The notes beneath the pieces are model-generated. The model saw only the letters and a program-made list of their open reading frames with translations, was not told where the DNA came from and ran no database searches. Below, one piece after another: positions 26,070 through 34,343 of a stretch of 64,000 nt of DNA. A program made the translations under genes and the position numbers. The stretch's first letter is position 1; every line of letters begins with the position of its first letter. Origin of the DNA: Primorskyibacter marinus (GTDB lineage: Bacteria; Pseudomonadota; Alphaproteobacteria; Rhodobacterales; Rhodobacteraceae); assembly GCF_003313245.1 (NCBI RefSeq), contig NZ_QJSD01000017.1:1-64000 (forward strand), in the 5' to 3' direction.

Positions 26070-27326
26070 GTGAGCATCTTTGCCGATCTGTTAAGCAACA
26101 TTTTCGACCGTCGCTACCGCTTTGGTCTCGCGCGCGAGGACGACCGCACCTTGTCAGAGCTGACGGACGATCTTGTCAGCGCCTCGGGCGATGTCACCGG
26201 GCAGGCCGTCGCGCGCCAGATCCTTGACCGCTACGCCAAATGGGGTGACGCCGAAAAGCTGGATTTCTTCCGACATATGGCGCTTGGGATGGATCTGGAC
26301 CCCCAGGCGGTGCGCGTGGCACTGGATGCCTATGAGGCATCGCCGGGCAAGACCAGCTATCGCGCCTTCATGGCCGCTGCCGAGCCGCCCCGGCAAGAAC
26401 TTGTCCGCCGCCTGAATCAAGTCCCCGGAGCCACGCATCTTTTGGTGTCGATGCGGTCCGATCTTCTGCGGCTGGGACAGGAGGACAACGCGCTGATGGC
26501 ACTGGATCTCGACCTTCGTCACCTTTTTGCGTCATGGTTCAATCGCGGCTTTCTGGTGTTGCGGCCGATCAGCTGGGAAAGCCCTGCGCATATTCTGGAA
26601 AAGATCATCGCCTATGAGGCCGTGCATGCCATCGACAGTTGGAATGAGCTGCGCCGCCGCCTGCAACCTGCCGACAGACGGTGCTTTGCCTTCTTTCACC
26701 CGGCCATGCCGGACGATCCGCTGATCTTCGTCGAGGTCGCGCTGACCAAAGGCGTGCCCGGTTCTATCCAGAAACTGTTGGCCGAGGGCCGCAGCGCGCT
26801 TGCGCCTGAACAGGCCGACACGGCGGTGTTCTATTCGATCTCCAACTGCCAGTCCGGGCTGGCCGGAATCAGTTTCGGCAATTCACTGATCAAACAAGTG
26901 GCTGCGGATCTGTCTGCGCAACTGCCGGGATTGAAAACCTTCGTCACGCTGTCACCGATCCCCGGCTTTGTGCGCTGGTTGGCCGACCAGAATCTGCCCG
27001 ACAGCCCCCAGGACGACACAACCCTGCGCCAATTGGCAGCCTACTATCTGACCCGCGCCAAGCGCGAGAACGGCAAGCCGCTGGACCCGGTGGCGCGGTT
27101 TCATCTGGGCAACGGCGCGGTGGTACATGCCCTGCATGCCGGGGCGGACACCTCGCCCAAGGGGCGCGCCCAATCTGAGGGCGTGATGGTCAATTATCTT
27201 TACGATCTGGCCCGCGTGTCGCAAAACCACGAAAAATTTGCCTCTGACGGCACCATTGCCACCTCGCCGGATCTGCGAAGCCTGGCCCAGGCCGGTGAGG
27301 CGAGATTGAAGGAAACCGCACCATGA
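26070..27326 (+). CDS. malonyl-CoA decarboxylase
   Basis: Converts malonyl-CoA to acetyl-CoA and CO2. The protein (418 residues) has the MCD layout: an N-terminal helical domain (LLSNIFDRRYRFGLAREDDRTLSEL) and a C-terminal GNAT-like catalytic domain with the conserved Ser/His region FVTLSPIPGFVRWL and the FHLGNGAVVHALHAGAD segment near the end. The start is GTG at 26070 after GGGAG. It overlaps the malonyl-CoA synthetase gene by four bases. Together they would turn malonate into acetyl-CoA, the MatA-MatB pathway; no MatC or TRAP malonate transporter lies beside them. Confidence 0.93.
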   Translation: MSIFADLLSNIFDRRYRFGLAREDDRTLSELTDDLVSASGDVTGQAVARQILDRYAKWGDAEKLDFFRHMALGMDLDPQAVRVALDAYEASPGKTSYRAFMAAAEPPRQELVRRLNQVPGATHLLVSMRSDLLRLGQEDNALMALDLDLRHLFASWFNRGFLVLRPISWESPAHILEKIIAYEAVHAIDSWNELRRRLQPADRRCFAFFHPAMPDDPLIFVEVALTKGVPGSIQKLLAEGRSALAPEQADTAVFYSISNCQSGLAGISFGNSLIKQVAADLSAQLPGLKTFVTLSPIPGFVRWLADQNLPDSPQDDTTLRQLAAYYLTRAKRENGKPLDPVARFHLGNGAVVHALHAGADTSPKGRAQSEGVMVNYLYDLARVSQNHEKFASDGTIATSPDLRSLAQAGEARLKETAP

Positions 27327-28837
27327 ACCCGCTTTATGATCGTCTTTTCGGGGCTCACGAAGGCAAGTCCACGCCGTTCTTGCTGCTGCCTTCCGGCGAC
27401 GTGTTGCATCACGGCGATTTCCTGAAAATGGCGGCGCAATTCGCCCATGTCGTGACACATGCAGGCTTGCAGCCCGGCGACAGGCTGGCCGCGCAGGTCG
27501 AAAAATCGCCGCAGGCGCTGGCGCTTTACGCGGCCTGTGTGCAGGCGGGCGTTGTCTTTTTACCGCTGAACACCGCCTATACCCGTGACGAACTGAAATA
27601 TTTCGTCGAAAATTCGGGCGCAAGGCTGATGGTATGCGACGGTGCCGATGAGGACGATCTGCGCCCGATGGCCCAAAGCTTGGCCGCTCAGTTGGTGACG
27701 TTGAATGGCGACGGCACGGGCAGTCTGCCGCACGCCGCGCAAACGCAGCCTGAGACCTTCCAGACCGCAGACCGCACAGAGGATGATCTGGCCGCCTTTC
27801 TCTACACGTCCGGCACGACCGGGCGATCAAAAGGGGCGATGCTGACCCAGGCCAACCTTTTGTCCAATGCCGAGACGCTGGTGGAGCACTGGCGCTTCAC
27901 GGCACAGGACGTCCTGATACATGCGTTGCCGATCTTCCACACGCACGGGCTGTTTGTGGCGACCAATGTGACGCTGCTGGCAGGCGGGGCGATGATCTTT
28001 CTGCCGAAATTCGACCCGGACATGATAATTGCGCGCATGCCCGAAGCCACCACGATGATGGGGGTGCCAACCTTCTACACCCGGCTGCTGGAGGAGGCGC
28101 GCTTTGACCGCGATCTTGCCCGGCATATGCGGCTGTTCATATCCGGCTCTGCGCCGCTATTGGCCGAAACGCATATCCGGTTCGAGGACCGCACCGGCCA
28201 CCGCATTCTGGAACGCTACGGGATGACGGAAACGAACATGAGTACCTCCAACCCCTATGAGGGCGAGCGCCGGGCGGGCACTGTCGGCTTCCCCCTGCCC
28301 GGCGTCGAATTGAAGGTGACCGATCCCGACACGGGCAAGGAACTGCCGCGCGGCGAGGTCGGACAGATCGAGGTGCGCGGCGCCAACGTCTTTAAAGGCT
28401 ATTGGCAAATGCCCGAAAAGACCGCCGCAGAGCTGCGCGCCGACGGGTTTTTCATCACCGGTGATCTGGGCATTCAGGACGCAGATGGCTACGTCACCAT
28501 TGTCGGGCGCAACAAGGATCTGATCATTTCCGGTGGCTACAACATCTATCCCAAAGAAATAGAAATGGTGTTGGACGCTCAGCCCGCTGTTTCCGAGAGC
28601 GCCGTGATCGGCGTTCCGCACAAGGATTATGGCGAAACCGTGGTTGCGGTGATCGTGCCCCAGAAAGACCAGACAGCCGCCACCGATCAGCTTTTATCGG
28701 CCTGCGCCGAGCAATTGGCCCGTTTCAAGCACCCGCGCAAGATCGTCACGGTGGATGCCCTGCCCCGCAACACGATGGGCAAGGTCCAGAAAAACCTGCT
28801 GCGCGAGACCTACAAGGATCTTTTCGTCACGGCGTGA
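27323..28837 (+). CDS. malonyl-CoA synthetase (MatB-like acyl-CoA ligase)
   Basis: ATP-dependent ligase that activates malonate (or methylmalonate) with CoA. Adenylate-forming motifs are present: LYTSGTTGRSKGAML (P-loop), YGMTETNMSTSNPYEGERRAGTVG, the hinge FFITGDLGIQDADGYVTIVGRNKDLI and the C-terminal catalytic Lys in PRNTMGKVQKNLL. The residues around ERYGMTETNM with the basic GERRAGT segment match MatB enzymes, which bind the second carboxylate. At 504 residues it is typical. It overlaps the decarboxylase gene by four bases. Confidence 0.92.
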   Translation: MNPLYDRLFGAHEGKSTPFLLLPSGDVLHHGDFLKMAAQFAHVVTHAGLQPGDRLAAQVEKSPQALALYAACVQAGVVFLPLNTAYTRDELKYFVENSGARLMVCDGADEDDLRPMAQSLAAQLVTLNGDGTGSLPHAAQTQPETFQTADRTEDDLAAFLYTSGTTGRSKGAMLTQANLLSNAETLVEHWRFTAQDVLIHALPIFHTHGLFVATNVTLLAGGAMIFLPKFDPDMIIARMPEATTMMGVPTFYTRLLEEARFDRDLARHMRLFISGSAPLLAETHIRFEDRTGHRILERYGMTETNMSTSNPYEGERRAGTVGFPLPGVELKVTDPDTGKELPRGEVGQIEVRGANVFKGYWQMPEKTAAELRADGFFITGDLGIQDADGYVTIVGRNKDLIISGGYNIYPKEIEMVLDAQPAVSESAVIGVPHKDYGETVVAVIVPQKDQTAATDQLLSACAEQLARFKHPRKIVTVDALPRNTMGKVQKNLLRETYKDLFVTA

Positions 28838-28905
28838 CTCCGGCGCAGACCAACCTGTCCGCAGAGTTGTCAGCGGTCGATCCGCAGTTCAGTGCTTTGC
28901 GTAAA

Positions 28906-29919
28906 TCAGGCGCTGTCGCGAATGATCAGCTGCCCCGAGAACCGGCAAAGATCCGTCGTGTCGGATTCACCTTTCAAAACCTGCACCAACCCTTCGGCCA
29001 TCGCGGAAATCGGTTGCCGATAGGTGGTCAGCAAATAATGCGGGCTGGCCGCTTGGGGGACGTCGTCAAAGCCGGTCACGGCAATGTCCTGGGGGACTTT
29101 CAGGCCCAGCTCATAGCGGATCGCGTCCACGGCCCCCATCGCCAGCGCATCGTTTTCGCAAACGACGACGTCGGGCCTGGCGTCAGCCGTGCTGTTTCGC
29201 AGGCGATCCGCAACAGCTTGGTAGGCCAGCGCCGGATCGTAACTGCCGACGGAGATGAAATCCGGCCTGTCCCCATTGGCCTCATGCCAAAGTCTGACAA
29301 AGGTTTCCTTCCGCATCAGGTGGGCGGATTGAGTCTGCGGACCGGCCAGAAACAATGGTCGCCGATAGCCCTTGCGGATGACGTGGCCGGTGATCTCTGC
29401 CATTGCTGACCGATCATCGCAGCAGATCGAAATCGTATCGGGATTTTCAGAGCTGCGCGCAAACACGATCAGCTTTTTGACACGGCGCGCGCCAAGCGCC
29501 GCAGCCAGTTCCTGATCGTTGAAATTCACACCGATCAGCACGGCCGCGTCCACTCTGCGCTGGCTGGCATTCATCAAAGCCGCAGAGGCATCGTTTTCGT
29601 CCAGAGTGTTCACCAGCAACGTATCCCAGCCATTCTTGCGCAGGATGCGTGTCAGCCGCTCCATCATCACCAGCTTGTGCGGATTGGCAAAATCATCGAC
29701 CAGAAGTGCAACAAGGTTGCTTTTGTCCGACGCGAGGCTCGCCGCCAACAGATCCGGCGCATAGCCAAGCTCTGTCGCGGCTTCGAGAACCTTCTTTCGG
29801 GACTTGGCAGAGATCGAGGCGTCTTTCTTGAACGCCCTGCTTACAGTCCAACGGGACACGCCTGCCAGTTCCGCGACATCGTCGGCAGTGATGCTGTCTT
29901 GTTCGACATTTGATGGCAT
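28906..29919 (-). CDS. LacI-family transcriptional regulator of the inositol genes
   Basis: A 337-residue repressor with an N-terminal LacI helix-turn-helix (TADDVAELAGVSRWTVSRAF, residues 11-30), the hinge helix (SRKKVLEAATELGYAPDLLA) and a periplasmic-binding-like sugar domain ending in the TTYRQPISAMAEGLVQVL segment typical of the family. It is divergent from iolG, and two matching candidate operators lie in the 137 bp between them. It therefore probably represses the inositol unit and itself. Alphaproteobacteria more often use an RpiR-type IolR. The inducer would be inositol or a breakdown product, which is an inference. The start follows AAGGAGG. Confidence 0.9.
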   Translation of the reverse strand: MPSNVEQDSITADDVAELAGVSRWTVSRAFKKDASISAKSRKKVLEAATELGYAPDLLAASLASDKSNLVALLVDDFANPHKLVMMERLTRILRKNGWDTLLVNTLDENDASAALMNASQRRVDAAVLIGVNFNDQELAAALGARRVKKLIVFARSSENPDTISICCDDRSAMAEITGHVIRKGYRRPLFLAGPQTQSAHLMRKETFVRLWHEANGDRPDFISVGSYDPALAYQAVADRLRNSTADARPDVVVCENDALAMGAVDAIRYELGLKVPQDIAVTGFDDVPQAASPHYLLTTYRQPISAMAEGLVQVLKGESDTTDLCRFSGQLIIRDSA

Positions 29920-29975
29920 GTTCCGCGCCTCCTTATTGTCAGGCTAGCTGATTAAGCAACCAGCCTCCAGAACAT

Positions 29976-30014
29976 TTGCACCCGCGTGCAGTTTTTTGTT
30001 GCACGCGTGTGCAA
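29976..30014. promoter_or_regulatory. two LacI-type operators between lacI and iolG
   Basis: TTGCAC-CCGC-GTGCAG (29976-29991) and TTGCAC-GCGT-GTGCAA (29999-30014) share six-base inverted half-sites. Their centres are 23 bp apart, about two helical turns. They lie in the divergent region with the second site 42 bp before the iolG start codon, which suits repression of both genes by the adjacent LacI-type protein. Confidence 0.7.
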
Positions 30015-30056
30015 ACGTTGCCACGATGGCCCGCAACAACAGGATTCGGGGGAAAC

Positions 30057-31055
30057 ATGCTGAATATTGGGCTTCTGGGCGCGGGCCGCATCGGCAACGT
30101 ACACGCACGGGCCATTTCGGCACACTCGGGTAGCCGCTTGGTGGCCGTGTCTGATGTGACTGCGGAAAACGCGGACAGACTGGCGACGAAATTCAGCGCA
30201 AAGACGCAAAGCTCGGATGAGATCATTGCAGATCCGACAATCGACGCGATCCTGATTGCCACCTCCACGGACACCCATTCGGATCTGATGGAAGCAGCAA
30301 CCGCCGCCGGAAAGGCCGTGCTTTGCGAAAAGCCCGTTGATCTAAGTCTGGAACGTGCGCAAGCCTGCCAACGGGCCGTCGCAAAGACCGGCATGCCGGT
30401 GATGATCGGCTTCAACCGCCGGTTCGATCCCAGTTTCGGGGCGCTCAAGTCGGCGCTGGATGCGGGCGAGATCGGCAAGGCCGAGCTTTTGTCGATCACC
30501 TCATTCGATCCCGCACCGCCGCCAGTCAGCTATATCAAAGTGTCGGGCGGGTTGTTCCGGGACATGATGATCCACGATTTCGACATGGCAAATTTCATAA
30601 TGGGCGACGCACCGGTTTCGATCAGCGCGGTGGGCAGTTCGGTCGTCGATGCGGCGATCGGCGCGGCTGGGGATGTCGATACAGCCGTGGTCACGCTGAG
30701 CTACGCCGATGGCCGGATCGCCGTTATCAAGAACTCGCGCCGCGCCGTTTACGGCTACGATCAACGGGTGGAATTACTGGGATCCGAAGGCTTGTTACAG
30801 GCGCAGAATATGCTGGAAAACACGGTGGTTAAATCGACAAGTTCAGGCGTTACCGGAGCAAAGCCCACCTACTTTTTCCTGGCGCGCTACATGCCCGCCT
30901 ACATTGCCGAATGGTCGGCATTTGTCGAGGCGGTCACGACCCGATCCCCCATGCCTGTCACGTTGGATGACGGCGTCACCGCACTGGCGATGGCAGAGGC
31001 CGCCACGCGTTCCGCCAGAACCGGCGCGCCGGTCAAGCTGTCGGAATATTGTTGA
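30057..31055 (+). CDS. iolG: inositol 2-dehydrogenase
   Basis: NAD-dependent oxidation of myo-inositol to 2-keto-myo-inositol (scyllo-inosose), the first step of the pathway. The Rossmann motif is IGLLGAGRIGNVHARAI at the N-terminus; the EKP motif appears as CEKPVDLSLERA and the catalytic region as FNRRFDPSFGAL and GGLFRDMMIHDFDMA, with the expected Asp and His. Length is 332 residues. The start at 30057 follows GGGGGA and gives the normal N-terminus; a frame from 29976 begins in the operator. The substrate assignment rests on the iolCDEB genes downstream. Confidence 0.92.
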   Translation: MLNIGLLGAGRIGNVHARAISAHSGSRLVAVSDVTAENADRLATKFSAKTQSSDEIIADPTIDAILIATSTDTHSDLMEAATAAGKAVLCEKPVDLSLERAQACQRAVAKTGMPVMIGFNRRFDPSFGALKSALDAGEIGKAELLSITSFDPAPPPVSYIKVSGGLFRDMMIHDFDMANFIMGDAPVSISAVGSSVVDAAIGAAGDVDTAVVTLSYADGRIAVIKNSRRAVYGYDQRVELLGSEGLLQAQNMLENTVVKSTSSGVTGAKPTYFFLARYMPAYIAEWSAFVEAVTTRSPMPVTLDDGVTALAMAEAATRSARTGAPVKLSEYC

Positions 31056-31122
31056 AACCGGTTGCAATGTGGCCGAAGTTCGGGATCAGAAGGAGGTAGA
31101 TCAGCGTTTCAAGCCAAACATA

Positions 31123-31140
31123 ATCCGGCAAAAGCCGGAT
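31123..31140 (+). promoter_or_regulatory. intercistronic hairpin between iolG and the binding-protein gene
   Basis: ATCCGGC-AAAA-GCCGGAT forms a perfect seven-base-pair hairpin without a T-tract in the 161 bp between the genes. It may protect or partly terminate the upstream message. Confidence 0.45.
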
Positions 31141-31216
31141 AAGCCGGGGACTGCTTGCGGGCTTCGGCTTGGGGTCGGGATGGCCCACATTACCATAACT
31201 CATTGGGAGGAAGACA

Positions 31217-32137
31217 ATGAACACTCTATTGAAAGGCGCACTGGCAGCCAGCGCGATTGCACTGACAACACCGGCATTCGCTCAAGACATCGTTGTGGTG
31301 TCACACGGTCAGGCAAATGACGCGTTCTGGAATGTCGTCAAGAACGGCGTCGAGCAGGCCGGCAAGGATACCGGCATCAACGTCGATTACCGCGCACCGG
31401 AAACCTTTGACATGGTGGCCATGTCCCAGCTGATCGACGCGGCGGTAAATCAGGAACCTGACGGGCTGATCGTCTCGATCCCCGACGCGGATGCGCTGGG
31501 GCCATCGATCGAACGTGCGGTTGCGGCAGGTATTCCGGTGATCTCGATCAATTCCGGCTCTGATGTCTCCAAAGAACTTGGGGCCCTTCTGCATGTCGGT
31601 CAGGACGAATTCGACGCAGGCAAGGCCGCCGGCGAAAAGTTGGCCGAGATGGGCGGCACAAACGGCATCTGTGTGAACCACGAAGTCGGCAACGTTTCGC
31701 TTGACCAACGCTGCGACGGGTTCGCCGAAGGTTTTGGCGGTAATGTCACCGTTCTGCCCACCTCCAACGACCCGACTGAAATCGAGTCGAAAGTCAGCGC
31801 CGCGCTGGCATCGGACGAAAGCGTCGACACCGTGATGGCACTGGGTGCCGGCACCGCGGGCGAGCCATCGGTTGCCGCGGCCAAAGCATCGGGTCGCGAC
31901 GTCAATGTCGCGTCGTTCGACCTGTCCGCCAACTTCCTGCAATCCGTGGTGGATGGCGACGCGGCCTTCGCGGTCGACCAGCAGCAGTTTCTGCAAGGCT
32001 ATCTTTCGGTCAATTTCATGGCGCTGAATGCCAAATATGGCCTGATGCCGGGCGGCAACGTGCCATCGGGTCCAAACCTGGTCACGTCCGACAAGGCCGC
32101 ACAGGTCGTAGAACTGTCGGCTCAGGGCATTCGTTGA
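31217..32137 (+). CDS. sugar (probably inositol) ABC transporter substrate-binding protein
   Basis: Periplasmic binding protein of the ribose/inositol type (Peripla_BP_4), 306 residues. A signal peptide (LKGALAASAIALTTPAFAQ) is followed by the ligand domain with IVVVSHGQANDAFWNVVKNG, the repeated sugar-contact regions INSGSDVSKELGALLHVGQDE and ASFDLSANFLQSVVDGDAAFAVDQQQF. Its place between iolG and iolC indicates myo-inositol as ligand, an inference from context. A stable stem-loop follows the gene, as is usual for binding-protein genes that are expressed above their permeases. The start has a GGGAGGAAG ribosome site. Confidence 0.9.
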   Translation: MNTLLKGALAASAIALTTPAFAQDIVVVSHGQANDAFWNVVKNGVEQAGKDTGINVDYRAPETFDMVAMSQLIDAAVNQEPDGLIVSIPDADALGPSIERAVAAGIPVISINSGSDVSKELGALLHVGQDEFDAGKAAGEKLAEMGGTNGICVNHEVGNVSLDQRCDGFAEGFGGNVTVLPTSNDPTEIESKVSAALASDESVDTVMALGAGTAGEPSVAAAKASGRDVNVASFDLSANFLQSVVDGDAAFAVDQQQFLQGYLSVNFMALNAKYGLMPGGNVPSGPNLVTSDKAAQVVELSAQGIR

Positions 32138-32162
32138 TCCAAAGCTGACTGAGTAGACCAAA

Positions 32163-32187
32163 GGGTTCGGCATTTCGATGCCGACCC
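32163..32187 (+). promoter_or_regulatory. UUCG-capped hairpin between binding-protein and permease genes
   Basis: CGGCAT-TTCG-ATGCCG extended outward by GGGT/ACCC with a bulged T. UUCG loops are very stable, and no T-tract follows, so it would block 3' exonucleases and raise binding-protein expression over the permease. Confidence 0.65.
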
Positions 32188-32208
32188 CGTGGAACCCAAG
32201 AGGATCAC

Positions 32209-33315
32209 ATGGAAAATTCATCTACCCCACCTGTCGATGAAAGGGTGAAATCCCAGCCCTTTTTCGCAAAACTGATGCAACGGCCAGAGTTGGGCGCGAT
32301 TGCAGGTGTCATTCTGGTTGTCATCTTTTTCTCGATCACGGCGGATGGCTCCATGTTCAGCCTGTCGGGTTTCATGAATTTCATGTCTCCGGCCTCTCAA
32401 CTGGGTATTCTGGCAATCGGTGCCGCCCTGTTGATGATTGGCGGTGAATTTGACCTGTCCATCGGATCCATGGTCGCTTTTGCGGGCCTGTTCTTTGCCG
32501 TCTGCGTGATAAACTGGGGCCTGCCACTGGCCGTCGCGATCCCGCTGACATTTGTCTTCGCGGGCTGTGTGGGCGCGATCAACGGAACCATCGTGATCCG
32601 GTCCGGACTGCCATCCTTTATCGTGACGCTGGCGTTTCTTTTCATCCTGCGCGGCCTGTCGCTTGTCGGGCTGAAGGCGGCAACCGGCGGGTCCACCCAG
32701 CTGCGCGGCGTGCGTGACGCGACCGAGACCGACTGGCTGACGCCGTTCTTCTCGGGCGATGCCTTTCCCGGCCTTTTCGCCTGGCTGGCCGAAAACGGGT
32801 GGGTCGAAACCTTCAAGAACGGCACCCCCAAAGTGCCCGGCATCCCGGTGGAAATCCTGTGGTTCGTCGTGATCACCCTGCTGGCCACCTATGTTCTGCT
32901 GCGCACGCCCGCGGGCAACTGGGTCTTCGCGGCCGGCGGCGACACCACTGCGGCGTCCAATTCCGGCGTCCCTGTCACGCGGGTCAAGATTTCGTTGTTC
33001 ATGCTGACGGCCTGTTGTGCGGCGCTGGTGGCCATCATCACGGTGATCGATGCAGGCTCGACCGATGCCCGCCGTGGGTTCCAGAAGGAATTTGAGGCGA
33101 TCATCGCGGCCGTGATCGGGGGCTGCCTGCTGACCGGCGGCTACGGGTCGGCCATCGGCGCGTTTTTCGGGGCGATCATCTTCGGCATGGTGGTGATTGG
33201 CCTGACCTACACGGATTTCGATCAGGATTGGTTCCAGGTTTTCCTTGGGGGCATGTTGCTGATCGCGGTCCTGTTCAACAACGCGATCCGCAAGCGCGTC
33301 ACGGGGGAGCGTTGA
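32209..33315 (+). CDS. sugar (probably inositol) ABC transporter permease
   Basis: Inner-membrane channel subunit of the ribose/FrcC-like family (BPD_transp_2), 368 residues with about ten hydrophobic segments, starting [21 protein letters not shown]. The conserved [17 protein letters not shown] and the EAA-like [28 protein letters not shown] are present. It lies between the binding protein and the ATPase, with the ATPase start just after its stop codon. Confidence 0.9.
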   Translation: MENSSTPPVDERVKSQPFFAKLMQRPELGAIAGVILVVIFFSITADGSMFSLSGFMNFMSPASQLGILAIGAALLMIGGEFDLSIGSMVAFAGLFFAVCVINWGLPLAVAIPLTFVFAGCVGAINGTIVIRSGLPSFIVTLAFLFILRGLSLVGLKAATGGSTQLRGVRDATETDWLTPFFSGDAFPGLFAWLAENGWVETFKNGTPKVPGIPVEILWFVVITLLATYVLLRTPAGNWVFAAGGDTTAASNSGVPVTRVKISLFMLTACCAALVAIITVIDAGSTDARRGFQKEFEAIIAAVIGGCLLTGGYGSAIGAFFGAIIFGMVVIGLTYTDFDQDWFQVFLGGMLLIAVLFNNAIRKRVTGER

Positions 33316-33316
33316 T

Positions 33317-34135
33317 ATGACTGATGACGGCACATTCCATCACGGCGACGCTACGGGTGCAGCACCCATTGTCGAGATGAAGAATATCGAAAAACATTTC
33401 GGCAATATTATCGCCCTTGCCGGGGTCAGCTTTGATGTCCGGCCCGGTGAATGCCACTGCCTTCTGGGCGATAACGGCGCTGGCAAATCGACCTTCATCA
33501 AGACGATGTCGGGCGTTCACAAGCCCACGAAAGGCGAGATCCTGTTCGAAGGCAAACCGATGAGCTTTTCCACCCCGCGCGATGCGATGGAGGCGGGGAT
33601 CGCCACGGTGTTCCAGGATCTTGCCATGATCCCGCTGATGAGCGTGACGCGCAACTTCTTCATGGGGCGCGAACCCACCAAGGGCAAAGGTCTGCTGAAA
33701 CGGTTTGATATCGACTATGCAAACGAAGTCACGATGGTCGAGATGCGCAAGATGGGCATCAATCTGCGCGGTCCCGATCAGGCCGTGGGCACCCTGTCGG
33801 GTGGCGAGCGTCAGACCGTTGCCATTGCCCGCGCCGTGCATTTCGGTGCCAAGGTTCTGATCCTGGATGAGCCGACCTCGGCGCTGGGGGTAAGGCAAAC
33901 GTCGAACGTGCTGGCGACCATCGACAAGGTGCGCAACCAGGGCATCGGCGTGGTCTTCATCAGCCACAACGTGCGCCATGCGCTGGCGGTGGGGGATCGG
34001 TTTACCGTGCTCAACCGGGGCCAGACGCTAGGCACCGCGAAACGCGGCGATATCTCTCCCGAAGAGCTTCAGGATCTGATGGCCGGTGGACAAGAGATGG
34101 CGGCGCTTGAAGGGTCGCTTGGCGGTACGGTCTGA
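33317..34135 (+). CDS. sugar (probably inositol) ABC transporter ATP-binding protein, single domain
   Basis: ATPase that drives the importer. Walker A is [10 protein letters not shown], the Q-loop TVFQDLAM, the signature LSGGERQTV and Walker [13 protein letters not shown]. At 272 residues it has one nucleotide-binding domain, as in FrcA-type importers, whereas RbsA-like and IatA-like ATPases carry two fused domains; it would work as a homodimer. The gene starts one base after the permease stop. It is followed by 208 bp without a gene before iolC. Confidence 0.92.
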   Translation: MTDDGTFHHGDATGAAPIVEMKNIEKHFGNIIALAGVSFDVRPGECHCLLGDNGAGKSTFIKTMSGVHKPTKGEILFEGKPMSFSTPRDAMEAGIATVFQDLAMIPLMSVTRNFFMGREPTKGKGLLKRFDIDYANEVTMVEMRKMGINLRGPDQAVGTLSGGERQTVAIARAVHFGAKVLILDEPTSALGVRQTSNVLATIDKVRNQGIGVVFISHNVRHALAVGDRFTVLNRGQTLGTAKRGDISPEELQDLMAGGQEMAALEGSLGGTV

Positions 34136-34343
34136 CCTACCACTGACAAGGATGAACCCGTTCGCCCTTCCGCATCCGGGGTTGGCGCACGGGCCGCGAG
34201 GTGGCCGTCCTGACTGCCCCTCGCGCCGCGGTTCGCACCGCTCCAAGACACCGCTCGGCTGATGCGTCTGCATCCGGGTCGAGCATCTGAGTTTCCGCGC
34301 TTGGGCGTTTGAATGCGCTTGACCGTTTTGAAAGGCAAAGACT

